A model generated the notes under the pieces. That model was not told where the DNA came from. It searched no databases and worked only from the letters and a program-made list of their open reading frames with translations. Source: Segatella copri (GTDB lineage Bacteria > Bacteroidota > Bacteroidia > Bacteroidales > Bacteroidaceae). From it: a stretch of 64,000 nt of DNA. Shown in pieces: positions 33,091-42,257 of the stretch (within the stretch, counting starts at the first letter, position 1; every line of letters begins with the position of its first letter). The DNA lies in the NCBI RefSeq assembly GCF_009494395.1, contig NZ_VZCB01000098.1, forward strand, positions 1 through 64,000. The letters are read 5' to 3'. The translations under genes and the position numbers were made by a program.

Positions 33091-34361
33091 ATACGATAGT
33101 GTTTGAAAGCCATCGCCTGGTTATATACCTCAATATATTGCAAAGCAACAGCATGTTGTGAATAATTGTGCATCACCTTCTGGAGGCATGCGGTCTTGAT
33201 ATTCTCCTGGTCTGCCTCGAAGAGTACCCAGTGGATGCCGGCAGCCAGATCCTTGGCATCCCGGTAGTTGGCTACATAGCCATTCCTGCGGTGGTCTATC
33301 ATCTCCGGAATGCCTCCCACCTTGAATCCTACGCTAGGCACTCCACATGCCATGGCTTCCATGATGGTATTCGGAAGATTCTCCGACAGGGAAGGCAGGA
33401 CAAATACGTCTGCCGCATTATAAATGTCAACAATGCGCTTATCCTCGCTTACATAGCCCAGGGATATGGTCGGGAAAGGCAGTTTGCCTTCGAAATCCTC
33501 ACCATGACCGCCAAGGATTGCCACGCAGGTATTGTCCCGCATCTCCGGATAGGTTTCGCTCATCAGCTGGCAGGCTTCTATCAGATAATCCATTCCCTTG
33601 TAAGGATTGGTCGCCTTTTGGGCAATGAACAGTATGATGTGTTTATCCTCAGGCAGAAGGGTACGCAGGCGTGCCTCCTTCTTGTCTTCCGGACGATAGA
33701 GATGTGTATCTATCGGATTCGGGATGGTTTCTATGCGCTGACCGGCAAGAAGTCCGCTGAGCTTTGCCTCGGAAGCCAGCCAGCGGCTGCAGGTTACGAA
33801 CGAAATGCTTCCAGCGCTGTACACTTTCTGTTTTTTCTTCCAGATACGGGCCGATAAGTCGTTCTTGCCTCCTCCCTGAGGCAGATACTTGCAGTTGCCG
33901 CATCCGTTATTATAGTGATGACATCCCAGGGTGAGGTGGCAGATGGAAGAAGCAGGCCAGATGTCGTGCATGGTCCAGACTACCGGCTTGCCACTATTCA
34001 AGATTTTCCTGATACCTTTCAGCGACAGCATTCCCTGATTCACCCAATGCAGATGAATCACGTCAGCCTCCTTGAATTCGGGCAGGGAAGTGATATCGTT
34101 TCCGGCATTGGCTATATCTAGGGCAAAGAGATTCTTTTTGGAAAAATGCAAATGCCAGAAAATGCACCAGCGCTCCCAAAGGAAACTCCACTGTGACTTG
34201 AGCGAACGGGGCAGTCCCACAACCGTAATATCCTCGCTCACCTTATCGCGCACCAACATCTTGGCCTTAACACCATTGTTGTTAAGGGCATCCATCAGGC
34301 GATTGGCTGCAACAGCAGCTCCACCCGCCTTCTCACTTGTATTTACTATGAGTACTCGCAT
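33087..34361 (-). CDS. Glycosyltransferase family 4
   Basis: A GT-B fold family 4 transferase, 424 residues. The N-terminal half starts VLIVNTSEKAGGAAVAANRLMDAL (acceptor side) and the C-terminal half has the donor-binding Glu motif LPSLSENLPNTIMEAMACG (E-x7-E). A Cys pair region CHHYNNGCGNCKYLP at about 145-160 is seen in some relatives (CxxC-type). It shares a transcript with the family 2 gene downstream by ATGA overlap. Confidence 0.93.
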   Translation of the reverse strand: MRVLIVNTSEKAGGAAVAANRLMDALNNNGVKAKMLVRDKVSEDITVVGLPRSLKSQWSFLWERWCIFWHLHFSKKNLFALDIANAGNDITSLPEFKEADVIHLHWVNQGMLSLKGIRKILNSGKPVVWTMHDIWPASSICHLTLGCHHYNNGCGNCKYLPQGGGKNDLSARIWKKKQKVYSAGSISFVTCSRWLASEAKLSGLLAGQRIETIPNPIDTHLYRPEDKKEARLRTLLPEDKHIILFIAQKATNPYKGMDYLIEACQLMSETYPEMRDNTCVAILGGHGEDFEGKLPFPTISLGYVSEDKRIVDIYNAADVFVLPSLSENLPNTIMEAMACGVPSVGFKVGGIPEMIDHRRNGYVANYRDAKDLAAGIHWVLFEADQENIKTACLQKVMHNYSQHAVALQYIEVYNQAMAFKHYRI

Positions 34362-34382
34362 TGCTAATATATTTTACGATTG

Positions 34383-34390
34383 CAAAGGTA
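34383..34390 (-). promoter_or_regulatory. -7 box of the GT4-GT2 unit
   Basis: The minus strand reads TACCTTTG, about 22 bp before ATG 34361. Confidence 0.6.
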
Positions 34391-34502
34391 AGGAAAAAAA
34401 TGTGCAAACAAAAGAAAAACAAGAAAAAACTCATGCAGATTGCGCAAATTACGCTGTTCCATACCTTTTTGCCCCCTTGAACATGAGCACGGAAAACTAT
34501 CC

Positions 34503-34531
34503 CCCAACCTACTTTCTCAAACGGGTTGGGG
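34503..34531. terminator. CCCCAACC / GGTTGGGG hairpin
   Basis: CCCCAACC (34502-34509) pairs with GGTTGGGG (34524-34531), loop about 14 bases; AATTTTGTTT follows on the plus strand. No plus-strand gene precedes it, so its role is unclear. Confidence 0.5.
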
Positions 34532-34557
34532 AATTTTGTTTCAGTATAGACAGATGA

Positions 34558-34645
34558 CCGCACAACGGCCGAGCTACGGCTGCACAACACGTGGTGGACA
34601 TGTGCACAACAGCTGATATGCGAGCGCACAACAGCTGTTGTGCGG
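34558..34645. repeat. Four-unit, 22-bp period repeat array with GCACAAC core
   Basis: GCACAAC occurs at 34560, 34582, 34604 and 34626, exactly 22 bp apart. Bases outside the core differ between units. The last unit contains the perfect 20-bp palindrome CGCACAACAGCTGTTGTGCG (34625-34644). It lies in a gene-free region upstream of the GT4 promoter. Confidence 0.85.
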
Positions 34646-34744
34646 CCAAGATACCTATATCTTACGGAAATATATCCTTATTCTTCCGACGACTTATAGT
34701 ACTCTTTTAAGAGAGCTGTCAGACAAACATAACAGAGGAATGCA

Positions 34745-34936
34745 TAAAAAACATGCCACAACTCTCAACGAGCTGTGGCATGCAATATGTTTAACTTAAA
34801 AATTCTAATCAAAGATAGTCTCACGACCTTCATCAATTATCTGTTAAACAATCTACCTTAAAACCTAATAACTAAAAACCTAAATCTATTACTACTAACC
34901 TAAACAATCTATTAACCTTTTGACGCTGCAAAGATA
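34745..34936 (-). ncRNA. Candidate small RNA, unit A
   Basis: On the minus strand TTTGG (about 34956-34960) and TATCTTTG (34929-34936) are separated by 20 bp, a full promoter. About 175 bases later a perfect terminator follows: CATGCCACA (34752-34760) with TGTGGCATG (34774-34782), then TTTTTT. Between them lie AT-rich repeats of AGGTTAATAG/AGGTTTTTAG type and no gene beyond a 22-codon frame without a ribosome site. The unit lies downstream of ispF in the same orientation, so a processed 3' RNA is the alternative. Confidence 0.5.
34752..34782 (-). terminator. Terminator of unit A
   Basis: A 9-bp perfect stem CATGCCACA/TGTGGCATG, followed on the minus strand by TTTTTTATGC. Confidence 0.85.
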
Positions 34937-35056
34937 CAATGATTTTTTCTATCCACCAAATATTTTATCAAAAAAATACTCCTTTTATGAATATTTTTTG
35001 ATTTACATCAACCGAATTGCAATAATTCAATAGTTCTTAACAGCTATTAAGTGTAA

Positions 35057-35536
35057 TTATGCCCTTTGTATCAACACCGTAGCATAAGCCGAGATACCCT
35101 CCATTCTTCCCGTAAAGCCAAGCTTTTCGGTGGTTGTAGCCTTGATGGAAATCTGGTCTTCGTCTACTCCCATCACTTCAGCCAGGCACGCCTTCATGGC
35201 AGGGACATGCGGATTGAGCTTAGGTCGCTCAGCACAGACGGTAGCATCAATATTGCCCAGGGAATAGCCCTTGGTAGCAATCAGGTCCATCGTCTTGCGG
35301 AGCAATATCTTGGAATCCACATTGAGCGTCTCGGCAGCCGTATCCGGGAAGTGATAACCAATATCACGCATATTGGCAGCCCCCAGCAAAGCATCGCAAA
35401 TGGCATGTATCAACACATCGGCATCACTATGACCCAGCAATCCCAGTTCATAATCTATCTTGATGCCACCCAGCCACAAGTCTCGCTCTGCCACCAACTT
35501 GTGGACATCATATCCAAATCCTACACGTATATTCAT
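35057..35536 (-). CDS. ispF: 2-C-methyl-D-erythritol 2,4-cyclodiphosphate synthase
   Basis: IspF closes CDP-ME 2-phosphate to MEcPP with loss of CMP in the MEP pathway. The motifs GFGYDVHKL (Asp and His metal ligands), HSDADVLIHAICDALLGA (HSDxD...H) and the C-terminal TTTEKLGFTGR are complete; 159 residues is standard. It lies 36 bp after porV in a leftward unit porU-porV-ispF. Confidence 0.97.
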   Translation of the reverse strand: MNIRVGFGYDVHKLVAERDLWLGGIKIDYELGLLGHSDADVLIHAICDALLGAANMRDIGYHFPDTAAETLNVDSKILLRKTMDLIATKGYSLGNIDATVCAERPKLNPHVPAMKACLAEVMGVDEDQISIKATTTEKLGFTGRMEGISAYATVLIQRA

Positions 35537-35572
35537 ATCTATATATAATAACTAATCAATAATCACTAAAAA

Positions 35573-36772
35573 CTATCTCTTAAAGAGGTCCTTGAGACCG
35601 TCCATATCAAAGGAGAGGGTGAAGCGGAGCGTCTGGTCGAGCGGATTGCTCTTAGCGGTAGCCACCACATAGGCAGCATCTAGGGAGAAGACGTTCATCT
35701 TGAAACCTGCACCCACCGTGAAATACTTTCTGTTGCCCTTGCTCTGACTCTCGTGATGATAACCGGCACGCAACGCAAACTTATCATTGTAAACATATTC
35801 GGCACCCAAGCCATAGTTGATTTCCTCCATCTCTTCCTTGAAGCCGCCCGGCGCATCGCTGAAACTCTTGAAAATACCGCTGATGGCAGAAACATCATTA
35901 TATTCCCTGAGCACACGATCCTTATATTCAGCCGCATCCTCACCCTCTTCCTGCTGTGGAACCGTAGGAACGAGGAACTTGTTGGCATCGGCAGCCAGGG
36001 TAATACGGTTGTACTCATCGATAGGAATCATCAGGGAAGCTCCCAGACGGAGATTGGCAGGCAGGAACTCGCTATACTCCTCACCGCTGAAAGTAATCTT
36101 GCTACCGATATTGGAAATATTCAAACCCACACCCAGCTGGCATTCACGCTGACCGATAACCACATAGTTCTGATAATAGGCGGCAATATCGGCAGCAAAG
36201 GCAGAAGCCGGAGAACTGTCCTCCTTGTAATCGAAACGCATATCCGAATAAATCCAGCGGATAGCTGCAGCAAGAGAGAACTTCTCGCTGAGCATCAGAG
36301 AATAAGCCACATCGAGCGACATCTCGTAGGGATTGATGGTCATGGCATTGGAATTGGCATTGGAATTGGCATCCGGATTTTCGGTATAAACCTCACCCAT
36401 ATTAAAGTATCGCAAAGAGGCAGACACTGCGCTGTAATCGCCAATGCGGTAATAACCAGACAGATAGGCAAGGTTCATGTCATTGACCAAAGAACGCAGC
36501 CAAGGGGTGAAGTTCAGGGAGACACCTGCACGCGAAATATTGAACGGATACTTTGCCGGGTTCCAATACTGGGAGTTGACATCCGGGTCGGTAGCCGCAC
36601 CCACATCACCCAAACCGCCACCACGGGCATCAGGCGCAATGGTCTGCGAGATGACAGCGTAATTGACAGGATTGAACAACTTTTCCTTTGTATCATCATC
36701 ATCTGCCGCCTTCACTCCCAAGGACAGACAGGAGAGGACTCCTACTATGATTATTCTGAAAGTCTGATTCAT
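35573..36772 (-). CDS. porV: Type IX secretion outer-membrane protein PorV
   Basis: PorV (LptO/PG27) is the outer-membrane barrel that hands T9SS cargo from the translocon to the attachment complex. A signal peptide covers residues 1-22 (SLGVKAA). NPVNYAVISQTIAPDARGGGLGDVG followed by a FadL-like 14-strand barrel pattern is characteristic. 399 residues. A short in-frame DNA duplication (36345-36372) encodes an Asn/Ala/Ser loop, NSNANSNA. porU lies directly upstream, as in Porphyromonas. Confidence 0.93.
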   Translation of the reverse strand: MNQTFRIIIVGVLSCLSLGVKAADDDDTKEKLFNPVNYAVISQTIAPDARGGGLGDVGAATDPDVNSQYWNPAKYPFNISRAGVSLNFTPWLRSLVNDMNLAYLSGYYRIGDYSAVSASLRYFNMGEVYTENPDANSNANSNAMTINPYEMSLDVAYSLMLSEKFSLAAAIRWIYSDMRFDYKEDSSPASAFAADIAAYYQNYVVIGQRECQLGVGLNISNIGSKITFSGEEYSEFLPANLRLGASLMIPIDEYNRITLAADANKFLVPTVPQQEEGEDAAEYKDRVLREYNDVSAISGIFKSFSDAPGGFKEEMEEINYGLGAEYVYNDKFALRAGYHHESQSKGNRKYFTVGAGFKMNVFSLDAAYVVATAKSNPLDQTLRFTLSFDMDGLKDLFKR

Positions 36773-36795
36773 ATTATGTTTATTTTTTATATTAT

Positions 36796-39700
36796 CTATT
36801 TGATTACTATCAGTTTTTGGGTTTTCGATGCATAACTGCTACCCCCGGCAGCAATCCTTACCCGATAGAGGTAGACACCTGTAGACAAAGGTCGCCCGCC
36901 ATCAACCGTCAAGTCCCATTTCACGGTATAGGTCCCGGAAGCAGGAACTCCATTTTCTGCATGTCGCCATATCAGACGACCGGAAGTATCATAGAGTTCT
37001 ATCACCACATCCATATTGCTCTCTGCCCTATCATGAGAGATGATGAAGGTAGTAGAAGTACGGGCAGGATTCTCCGTCACGCCCACCTGGAAGAGATTAG
37101 GCGTAAGTCCCTTCACCACGTTGAAGTTCAGCCGGACCGTAGAACTGTTGTTCTGGATATCCCATGCACGGAACATCAGCTGATGCTTGCCCGGCTCCAA
37201 CTCCGGAATGCTGTAATAAGTGGAACCACTGGTATAGCTTCCGAAATCATACGTGAAATGATCGTTGAGCACATAGGTCTTCGACATATCTCCATCTATC
37301 ACGAGCTGCAGGTCATGTCCGATACCGCTACCAGACACATTCACTCCGTCCTTATCCGTAATCTGTGCCACGAAATAAGGAGTGGCATTCACCCTTCCGC
37401 CATCCGTGAAAGAAGGAGAATTGAGATAGCAATAGATGGAAGGACCGATGGAATCGTTCTGCATCTCCTCACTGCCTCCCACCAGGAAACGGTCGGAAGC
37501 CCCCTGCACCGGCAGGTTCTTGCTGCCGTTGATGGCAAAGAGATTCACCAGACCCGCACTATCCGAATAATTAATATCCTTAGGAACAGCAAAGGAGAGG
37601 ACAAACTGACCATTTCTTACACTATCAGAACCATTGAAGAGGGTTTTCTGACGGTCATAGAACCTGAAAGCCTCAAAAGCTCCATCATCAGAAGTATCGT
37701 TCAACTTACAGGTAATCTGATTTCTGGAATCGCGAACCGTAGCAGTCACCACACCCTGATAATCCTCTGCCCCTTCAATATGTCCGGCAATTCGGGCAAT
37801 AGAACCTGCCTTCAGTTTCGCCACCGCATCTGTCTGTCGGCAATCCACCCCATTGATGGAGTCTACCACCACCTTCATCTGAGGCAGATTGAGCGAGAGG
37901 GCAGGATCGCCCAAAAGGGAATACTGGAGATGGTTCTCTTTATTATCCTTTTCTCCCTGGACCACAGCGCCCATCATGATGTCATTCTGAGCCAGACGAT
38001 GTGCCTCGCCCAATGTAATCGGCTTGCCATCCACATAGCTGAGTACTCTGCGCATAAAGGCGCGGTTGATATATTTATTCTCCAGTGCATAAACCGTACG
38101 GGTAGTACCATAGAAAGCCACAGCACCGCCATTCGGATTCAGTATCGCCTCTTCACCGATATTGGAAGTGACACCGTCAAACGGCATAATATCACAGCAG
38201 GCAGTAACCCACAAAGGCAGATTGGTATTGCGAAACTCCTTGAAATCGGTAATTTTCAACACGCCCTCGTGAGAAACCTGGGTTTCACTGGCATGTCCGG
38301 CATAATCCATAATCAATGCACCCGCTGCCTGCTGTTGCTTGATAATCCTGGTTGCCTCCGGATAAGTATTACCCGTAGAAGAGGAGACACGGGTATAGGC
38401 ATCCCACATTACTTTCTTGATAAGATAACCCGGGTAAAGAGCTGAGACAAAATCAGCTACCTCATTGGCATCCTTCATGTGCAGGTTGCTGTTGCCGTCA
38501 TCGCCCATGAACATCAGGGTGTTCTGCCAGCTTCCGGCATTCTCGTTATTGGCATAGTTGATGGTCTTGTCTACCATAATCCTAGCCTCGTCGACGGTGG
38601 TTACCGGGAATCTTCCAACACCCACATCCTGCAGTTCGGTTCTCGGATCCGTTCCCTTTCCTTCGCCCAGGATGCCCAGCCAGCTGTCGCTCACGAAGCA
38701 ATGCACCTTGCAGAAAGACTCCTCGCTTTCATAGCAAAGCAGATAGTCGTCAGGATTCAGCGTCTTACAGCTTGCCGTCAGCATTCGGTTGTCCCAGACG
38801 CAATCGCCAAACATCAGCAGATACTTAGGCATATCTGCCTCGGTCTGAGCCTTGTCGTAGAGCATTCTCAGATAGCGGCGATAGGCATTGGCATCAGGGG
38901 TTCCGCTGGCAAACTCGTTATAGAGTTCATCAGCCGGCACTATCGTAACTCTCAACCCGTCATGGGTTTCATGAAATTCTTTCAGTCTTTTAGCTTCTTT
39001 CAGTAATTTCTGGGAGGTAGGGATGATGATGACCATATCAGCCGCCCCGTCAGCATGATGGTCCTGATTGGTGATACCATATACATATTGAGCCGCAGGC
39101 ACCTGGCTGTTGAATCCAGGAAAAGGTATTGGCTTTTCCCAAGTCATCGCCACATAGTCGAGATGCATCGGACCTCCCGTCTTCGGCAGCAGGGTGATGG
39201 TATCCTTTTCTGATAAATCCTTTAGTGGATAGGTGGCAAAGCTCTCTACTGCCATCTGGTAGGAAGCATCAGAGGTCACCGACTTCTGCAGGGTGATGGT
39301 TCCCAGATAAACGCCATTCTTCTGAACTTCTACCGAACCATTGACACCCATCGTAACCCCAACGGTCAACTTTCCGTTACTGCTTCCGGTCTGATTGACG
39401 ATGGCTACCTGCTGTTTGCCTCCCAACGGTACTTCGGTAGGGTCGAAGAGATTCCTTCCTCCAGGGAACCAGCTGTATCCATCCTTCTCATAGAGCGAAT
39501 GATAGTCTTCTGCCTGGGGAAAATAGGTAGATATAAAGGTGGCAGAATCCATCTGCGTAGGCTCTTCCCCAGTCTGGGTAATGAAATAATATCCGTAATC
39601 AGAATAAGGATTCCGGATGCGCTGGATAGAAGTCTTGTCCTCCCAGCTTACAGGTCCCTTAGCATAGAAATAGTGCTTGCCATCAACAATACATTGCGGC

Positions 39701-40380
39701 ACTTCCTGCAAATCATCAAGCTTCTTCAGTTCACCAGCTATAAGCGCCTCATTCTGCAGATTTCCGCCATAGCCATAAATCTTCACCTTATTTATATTAG
39801 AGAATCCGGCTTGGCGCACCACGGCATCCGTCAATTGATGAATGCCCGATTGGCTCACTCTAATCTTAGCCCATGCTCCCGATGCCAGGACAGAATGGTC
39901 AGCATAGAGCGAAGCCGATTTGCCCGCAGCACGGCTTTTCATCAGGTTTTCCTTGCCGGCTTCCTGCTGTGCCCGCTTCAAGGGCTGCGCCTTGACATCG
40001 AGCATAAAGCTCACCAGCGCCTGATATCTGTTCTGCCTAAAGAGGAGCGGAGAAAGAGAAATCATCAGGACTCCCTTCTTGCGGCATTCCATCACCTTCT
40101 GGTTTACCACCACCTGACCAGGCAGAATGGCACCGGAAAGATGATTATAATGCGCAATATCATCAGCCGACATATCGATATATTCCGGATATTTCAGCTC
40201 TACGGTATAAATGGAATCCTGATAATCACCCTGCAAGGGATAGGAATAGATGAATTGCGGCAAGACAGAGTCTACCTTCACTTCATCCGAAGTGAGGTTA
40301 AAGAACTTCTGTGCTGAAACGGGCAATGCCATGAAGAGAAGGCACAACCCTATCCACCATATCCGAAAAGTCTTACTCAT
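36796..40380 (-). CDS. porU: Type IX secretion sortase PorU (C25 family)
   Basis: PorU is the surface Cys protease that removes the C-terminal signal of T9SS cargo and links it to A-LPS. The roughly 1194-residue protein has a signal peptide ending at VSAQ, an N-terminal prodomain, a gingipain-like C25 domain with the His of YAGHASETQ and the catalytic Cys of VTACCDIMPFDG, and its own C-terminal FlgD-like/T9SS signal domain (about 1110-1194, ending KLIVIK). I use ATG 40380 (MSKTFRIWW); ATG 40386 two residues upstream is equally possible. Co-oriented with porV and ispF. Confidence 0.93.
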   Translation of the reverse strand: MSKTFRIWWIGLCLLFMALPVSAQKFFNLTSDEVKVDSVLPQFIYSYPLQGDYQDSIYTVELKYPEYIDMSADDIAHYNHLSGAILPGQVVVNQKVMECRKKGVLMISLSPLLFRQNRYQALVSFMLDVKAQPLKRAQQEAGKENLMKSRAAGKSASLYADHSVLASGAWAKIRVSQSGIHQLTDAVVRQAGFSNINKVKIYGYGGNLQNEALIAGELKKLDDLQEVPQCIVDGKHYFYAKGPVSWEDKTSIQRIRNPYSDYGYYFITQTGEEPTQMDSATFISTYFPQAEDYHSLYEKDGYSWFPGGRNLFDPTEVPLGGKQQVAIVNQTGSSNGKLTVGVTMGVNGSVEVQKNGVYLGTITLQKSVTSDASYQMAVESFATYPLKDLSEKDTITLLPKTGGPMHLDYVAMTWEKPIPFPGFNSQVPAAQYVYGITNQDHHADGAADMVIIIPTSQKLLKEAKRLKEFHETHDGLRVTIVPADELYNEFASGTPDANAYRRYLRMLYDKAQTEADMPKYLLMFGDCVWDNRMLTASCKTLNPDDYLLCYESEESFCKVHCFVSDSWLGILGEGKGTDPRTELQDVGVGRFPVTTVDEARIMVDKTINYANNENAGSWQNTLMFMGDDGNSNLHMKDANEVADFVSALYPGYLIKKVMWDAYTRVSSSTGNTYPEATRIIKQQQAAGALIMDYAGHASETQVSHEGVLKITDFKEFRNTNLPLWVTACCDIMPFDGVTSNIGEEAILNPNGGAVAFYGTTRTVYALENKYINRAFMRRVLSYVDGKPITLGEAHRLAQNDIMMGAVVQGEKDNKENHLQYSLLGDPALSLNLPQMKVVVDSINGVDCRQTDAVAKLKAGSIARIAGHIEGAEDYQGVVTATVRDSRNQITCKLNDTSDDGAFEAFRFYDRQKTLFNGSDSVRNGQFVLSFAVPKDINYSDSAGLVNLFAINGSKNLPVQGASDRFLVGGSEEMQNDSIGPSIYCYLNSPSFTDGGRVNATPYFVAQITDKDGVNVSGSGIGHDLQLVIDGDMSKTYVLNDHFTYDFGSYTSGSTYYSIPELEPGKHQLMFRAWDIQNNSSTVRLNFNVVKGLTPNLFQVGVTENPARTSTTFIISHDRAESNMDVVIELYDTSGRLIWRHAENGVPASGTYTVKWDLTVDGGRPLSTGVYLYRVRIAAGGSSYASKTQKLIVIK

Positions 40381-40415
40381 ATTCATATATTCCTACCTAG
40401 AATTCTATCTTTTGA

Positions 40416-41033
40416 TTATTTACACATAAAATCGAGCACCTTTCTGTCTTCCAGATAGCCCTCCAGATGGTCGTCAATCTTCACCGGACCGCAACCAGTA
40501 GGACAGCCCGTATAGAGCAGGTCGCCCGTCTTCAGCGTGAAGTACTGGCTGATATAGGAGATGATTTCATCCACCTTGTAGAGCATATCGCTCGAACAGC
40601 CTTCCTGCACATTCTCGCCGTTGATGTTGAGATGGAAGTGGATAGCCTGGATGTCACGGAACTTCTGGATATCCACCCATTCGCCGATGGCTGCAGAACC
40701 GTCGAATCCCTTGGCAAGTTCCCATGGTTGTCCAGCCTCTCTCAGCTTCTTCTGCATCTCGCGGGCGGTAAAGTCGATGCCCACTGTCACCGCATCATAA
40801 TAGCGATGGGCGAAACGCTGCGGAATGGTCTTTCCCAACTTACAGATTCTCACCACCAGTTCGGTCTCATATTCAATTCTTCCCAGATGGTCTGGAATGA
40901 AGAAAGGCTTGCCGTTGTTGAGCAGAGCCGAGTCTGCCTTGGTAAAGATAACAGGACGCTCTGGTTTAGATAACGTACCATGGAGCGATTTATTGTGTTC
41001 GGTATAGTTCATACCGATAGCAAATATCTTCAT
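40416..41033 (-). CDS. Fumarylacetoacetate hydrolase family protein
   Basis: A 205-residue FAH-domain enzyme (MKIFAIGMNYTEHN start; metal-binding Glu motif YETELVVRI; GDLLYTGCPTGCGPV near the C-terminus). Small single-domain members act as acylpyruvate hydrolases or oxaloacetate decarboxylases; specificity cannot be read from sequence. It lies between porU and the terminator of the ribosomal operon and has a possible -7 box (minus strand TATTTTTG at 41038-41045) almost at its start codon. Confidence 0.88.
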   Translation of the reverse strand: MKIFAIGMNYTEHNKSLHGTLSKPERPVIFTKADSALLNNGKPFFIPDHLGRIEYETELVVRICKLGKTIPQRFAHRYYDAVTVGIDFTAREMQKKLREAGQPWELAKGFDGSAAIGEWVDIQKFRDIQAIHFHLNINGENVQEGCSSDMLYKVDEIISYISQYFTLKTGDLLYTGCPTGCGPVKIDDHLEGYLEDRKVLDFMCK

Positions 41034-41061
41034 AACTCAAAAATATATATAAAAAAGAAAT

Positions 41062-41101
41062 GGGAGTTAGAAGCAAAGCGAGGCTTAACTTCATAACTCC
41101 C
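41062..41101 (-). terminator. Terminator of the rplM-rpsI-rpsB-tsf operon
   Basis: On the minus strand GGGAGTTATGAAG pairs with CTTCTAACTCCC and is followed by ATTTCTTTTTT. Confidence 0.8.
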
Positions 41102-41153
41102 GGGTATTCTAATTTAACTATAAGTCAAATTAACGCTTGCTTTTGAGTAATGA

Positions 41154-42149
41154 TTACTCAGCAGCAAGAGTAAAGCGCTGGTAAGCAACGATCTTGAGAT
41201 CCTTGCTCTGAGAAGCGAGGTACTGAGCAACAGTCTGCTTGTCACCGTCACCGAACTGGAACTCCTGGTCAACGAGGCAGTTCTCCTTGAAGAACTTAGC
41301 CAGACGACCATTAGCGATGTTCTGGATCATAGTTGGGTTCAAAGAAGCAGCCTTCTCCTCACCTACAGTCTTCTTGATGTTGCGAGCCTCTTCAGCCTGC
41401 TCAGGTGTCAACCAACCCTTCTTGGTGTTGCTCTCGATGTGATCCTCAGAGTCAACGTGAGCTGGGTTGATGCCAGCCTTCTTCAAAGCTGCGTTAACAG
41501 CCTTCTCTACGAGCTCTTCCTTAGTCTTGGCAACAGCAACCTCGAGCTCAGTCTTCTTTGTCTTCTCAGATACAGAAGACTCATTAAGAGCTACAGGGCG
41601 CATAGCAGCTACCTGCATAGCTACCTTGTGACCAGCCTCCTCGTTGTTCTCGTTGAGCTGAACCATAGTACAGAGAGTGTGCTTGTTCATGTGGTCGTAA
41701 ACCTCGATGTTGTTACCCTCGAGAACGCAGTAGCCGTCGAGCTCCATCTTCTCACCGGTGATACCAGAGCGCTGTGTAACAGCAGCCTGAGCATCAGACT
41801 CGCCAACCTTCAAAGCCTTCACCTCGTCAAGAGTATGAGCCTTTGCAGCGATAGCAGCATCGAGGATGTCAGATGTCAACTTGATGAAGTCAGCACCGTT
41901 AGCAACGAAGTCAGTCTCACACTTGAGAGCGATGATAGCAGCGAAATCGTTAACCTTCTTAACGAGAACGCAACCGTTAGAAGTCTCACGGTCAGAACGC
42001 TTAGCAGCGATAGCGAGACCACGCTCACGGAGCAACTCCTTTGCCTTATCGAAATCACCTTCAGCCTCTGTGAGTGCCTTCTTAACGTCAGCAAGACCAG
42101 CACCAGTCATAGCGCGAAGTTTCTTGATATCTTCAATTGAAACAGCCAT
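41154..42149 (-). CDS. tsf: Elongation factor Ts
   Basis: EF-Ts recycles EF-Tu by exchanging GDP for GTP. The N-terminal UBA-like part (MAVSIEDIKKLRAMTGAGLA, then DVKKAL) and the core motif ALKCETDFVA are clear. With 331 residues it has the longer form found in Bacteroidota. Last gene of the rplM-rpsI-rpsB-tsf operon. Confidence 0.97.
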   Translation of the reverse strand: MAVSIEDIKKLRAMTGAGLADVKKALTEAEGDFDKAKELLRERGLAIAAKRSDRETSNGCVLVKKVNDFAAIIALKCETDFVANGADFIKLTSDILDAAIAAKAHTLDEVKALKVGESDAQAAVTQRSGITGEKMELDGYCVLEGNNIEVYDHMNKHTLCTMVQLNENNEEAGHKVAMQVAAMRPVALNESSVSEKTKKTELEVAVAKTKEELVEKAVNAALKKAGINPAHVDSEDHIESNTKKGWLTPEQAEEARNIKKTVGEEKAASLNPTMIQNIANGRLAKFFKENCLVDQEFQFGDGDKQTVAQYLASQSKDLKIVAYQRFTLAAE

Positions 42150-42257
42150 AATATTTTTTTAATATTAAAAGTTAATAATAATCTTTGCTTTAAAAGTACT
42201 AAAGCCATCGAATCATAAAACAGAATCAATGGCTCCAGTATATTTTTGTTTGCCTAA

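Noticed and set aside
34333..34629. 98-codon minus-strand frame across the 22-bp array
   Set aside because: It begins with GTG inside the repeat, runs through a promoter and lacks a ribosome site or conserved sequence.
34558..34645. CRISPR array
   Set aside because: Only 7 bases are shared between units, there are no unique spacers of 30 bp or more, and no cas gene is nearby.
36817..38445. 542-codon plus-strand frame
   Set aside because: Antisense of porU, which has the catalytic motifs and T9SS signal on the minus strand.
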